Under the pieces are notes generated by a model, which did no database searches, was not told the origin of the DNA, and worked only from the letters and a program-made list of their open reading frames with translations. Of a stretch of DNA of 7,620 nt, positions 6,971 to 7,620 are shown one piece after another. Origin of the DNA: Caulobacteraceae bacterium (GTDB taxonomy: Bacteria; Pseudomonadota; Alphaproteobacteria; Caulobacterales; Caulobacteraceae); contig CANMXH010000107.1 of the NCBI GenBank assembly GCA_947501315.1, forward strand, positions 1-7,620, given 5' to 3'. The stretch's first letter is position 1. Every line of letters begins with the position of its first letter. The translations under genes were made by a program, and so were the position numbers.

Positions 6971-7245
6971 CAGTCGGCCCGGTAAGGTTCGAACCGGACG
7001 GTCAGGCTTGCAGCCTCATGTCGACGCAAGGCAACGCGCATGTCGTCCACCTTCATGGCAACGGGGTCGCGTCCAAACAGACCCTCATGCAACAGTTCGA
7101 CCCGCGCGCCCTCGACAAACCCCAGTTCCAGCAGTCGACGCTCCAGTTCGAGGGCGTGTTCGTCATTCAGACCAGGATCGCCCACCTGGACGATGACGCC
7201 CTGGTCACCTGGCCGGGCCTGGCTGAGTTTGCGGGGCTCGGACAT
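6970..7245 (-). CDS. feoA: Ferrous iron transport accessory protein FeoA
   Basis: A 91-residue cytoplasmic protein with the SH3-like FeoA core. RKLSQARPGDQGVIVQVG (5-22) forms the first strands. Then come RRLLELGFVEGARVELLHEG (36-55), containing the family's LELG(F/L)xxG signature, and DPVAMKVDDMRVALRRHEAA (60-79), ending in the usual xLRxxEAxxxxV pattern. FeoA is thought to bind or regulate FeoB. It is the first gene of a two-gene feoAB operon and overlaps feoB by one base. Length is slightly above the usual 75-85 residues because of an insertion at about 23-34 (DPGLNDEHALEL). The Shine-Dalgarno is poor (GCGAG a few bases upstream). No alternative ATG or GTG start is visible in the bases just upstream, and the family fit supports this ATG. 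No feoC follows feoB. Confidence 0.94.
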   Translation of the reverse strand: MSEPRKLSQARPGDQGVIVQVGDPGLNDEHALELERRLLELGFVEGARVELLHEGLFGRDPVAMKVDDMRVALRRHEAASLTVRFEPYRAD

Positions 7246-7282
7246 GACGCTCGCGACTGTCGGCGCGATCGGCCGCGTCTGT

Positions 7283-7297
7283 TGACAGTGATTATCA
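7283..7297 (-). promoter_or_regulatory. Probable Fur box controlling feoAB
   Basis: On the plus strand the sequence is TGACAGTGATTATCA. The classical 7-1-7 Fur site is TGATAATnATTATCA; the right half matches fully and the left half has two changes (C for T at position 4, G for A at position 6), giving 12 of 14. The centre lies about 45 bases upstream of the feoA ATG. The same bases on the minus strand include GATAAT (7296-7291), a five-of-six -10 hexamer, so Fur bound here would block RNA polymerase. I see no good -35 at the right spacing. Fur repression of feoAB under iron sufficiency is well established in proteobacteria. Confidence 0.72.
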
Positions 7298-7341
7298 GGT
7301 GCGACTGACCTTCGTCCAGTCCATCATCTCACCGTCACCGG

Positions 7342-7369
7342 TTGCCCGCTATCAGGGTTAGGCTATCAG
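7342..7369 (+). promoter_or_regulatory. Weak candidate promoter with a GCTATCAG direct repeat
   Basis: TTGCCC (7342-7347) and TATCAG (7364-7369) each match four of six sigma70 consensus bases with a 16-base spacer, 26 bases before the cytochrome start codon. The octamer GCTATCAG occurs twice (7348-7355 and 7362-7369) with a 14-base period, the second copy spanning the putative -10. This could be a direct-repeat operator or chance. Confidence 0.3.
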
Positions 7370-7394
7370 TGCCGAATACCGCCGGAGATCGCCC

Positions 7395-7620
7395 ATGAAC
7401 CGCCCCGCCCTGACCGCCCTCGTCATGCTCACACTGACCAGCTGCAGCCAGGCGGAGGGACCGGCCGGGGAGCCGACCGCACCCGCCGCCCCGGTCCGTC
7501 CTGCACCGACAGCGGCCGAGAAGGTGGCGATGCTGGCCGCCCTGCCCGCGCCCTACAACGCAGCCGATCTGGACAATGGCCGTCGGGTCTTTGCCCGTTG
7601 CCGCTCATGCCACACGATCA
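7395..7620 (+). CDS. Lipoprotein class I cytochrome c, 3' partial
   Basis: Seventy-five residues are visible before the window ends. A short signal sequence with a hydrophobic core (residues 5-14) ends in a lipobox LTSC with the lipidated cysteine at 17. Next comes a proline/alanine-rich tether at about 20-40 (GPAGEPTAPAAPVRPAPTA), then AADLDNGRRVFARCRSCHTI. CRSCH (69-73) is a CxxCH covalent haem c site, and the preceding DxxxGRRVFxxC pattern is typical of class I cytochromes c. It should be a membrane-anchored periplasmic electron carrier; the partner oxidase or reductase is not shown. The axial methionine lies beyond the window. The start ATG has GGAG at 7383-7386 with 8-base spacing. The gene is divergent from feoAB and shares its 149-bp intergenic region. 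The frame has no stop here because it is truncated. Confidence 0.88.
   Translation, partial: MNRPALTALVMLTLTSCSQAEGPAGEPTAPAAPVRPAPTAAEKVAMLAALPAPYNAADLDNGRRVFARCRSCHTI

Noticed and set aside
7282..7310. Plus-strand TTGACA at 7282-7287 as a -35 for the cytochrome gene
   Set aside because: No -10-like hexamer occurs 16-18 bases downstream; the bases are better explained as part of the Fur box.

Overview
This is a high-GC, densely coding chromosomal segment from a Gram-negative bacterium. The GC-rich codon use, 4-base gene overlaps, a lipoprotein c-type cytochrome and a FeoA/FeoB pair fit an alphaproteobacterium, possibly of the Caulobacterales (Brevundimonas-like). That placement is inferred from general character, not from a sequence comparison.

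Left part (1-4794, plus strand): a tight four-gene cluster. It begins inside a fused HyuA-HyuB ATP-dependent 5-oxoprolinase (OPLAH type), whose 5' half lies before the window. Two polytopic membrane proteins of the DUF969 and DUF979 families follow; they are usually found together and are annotated as the two subunits of a putative 5-oxoproline (pyroglutamate) transporter. The last gene is a DUF2891 protein of unknown function. Gaps are 42 bases, a 4-base ATGA overlap and 2 bases, so this is very probably one operon for taking up 5-oxoproline and opening it to glutamate. DUF2891 is the unexplained partner.

Middle (4795-5098): a non-coding stretch with a plausible sigma70 promoter and a complete 76-nt tRNA-Thr(UGU) gene with encoded CCA. 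No convincing terminator is visible on either side of the tRNA.

Right part (5099-7620): feoB and feoA on the minus strand, transcribed feoA then feoB with a one-base stop/start overlap, encode a ferrous iron uptake system. Upstream of feoA, a 15-bp near-palindrome at 7283-7297 matches the classical 7-1-7 Fur box at 12 of 14 informative positions, so iron-dependent repression by Fur is likely. Divergent from feoAB is a lipoprotein with a CxxCH haem c motif, cut off by the window end. The shared 149-bp intergenic region could let iron status control both directions.

I see no mobile element, CRISPR array or pseudogene. The most useful lead is the oxoproline operon and its uncharacterised DUF2891 member.
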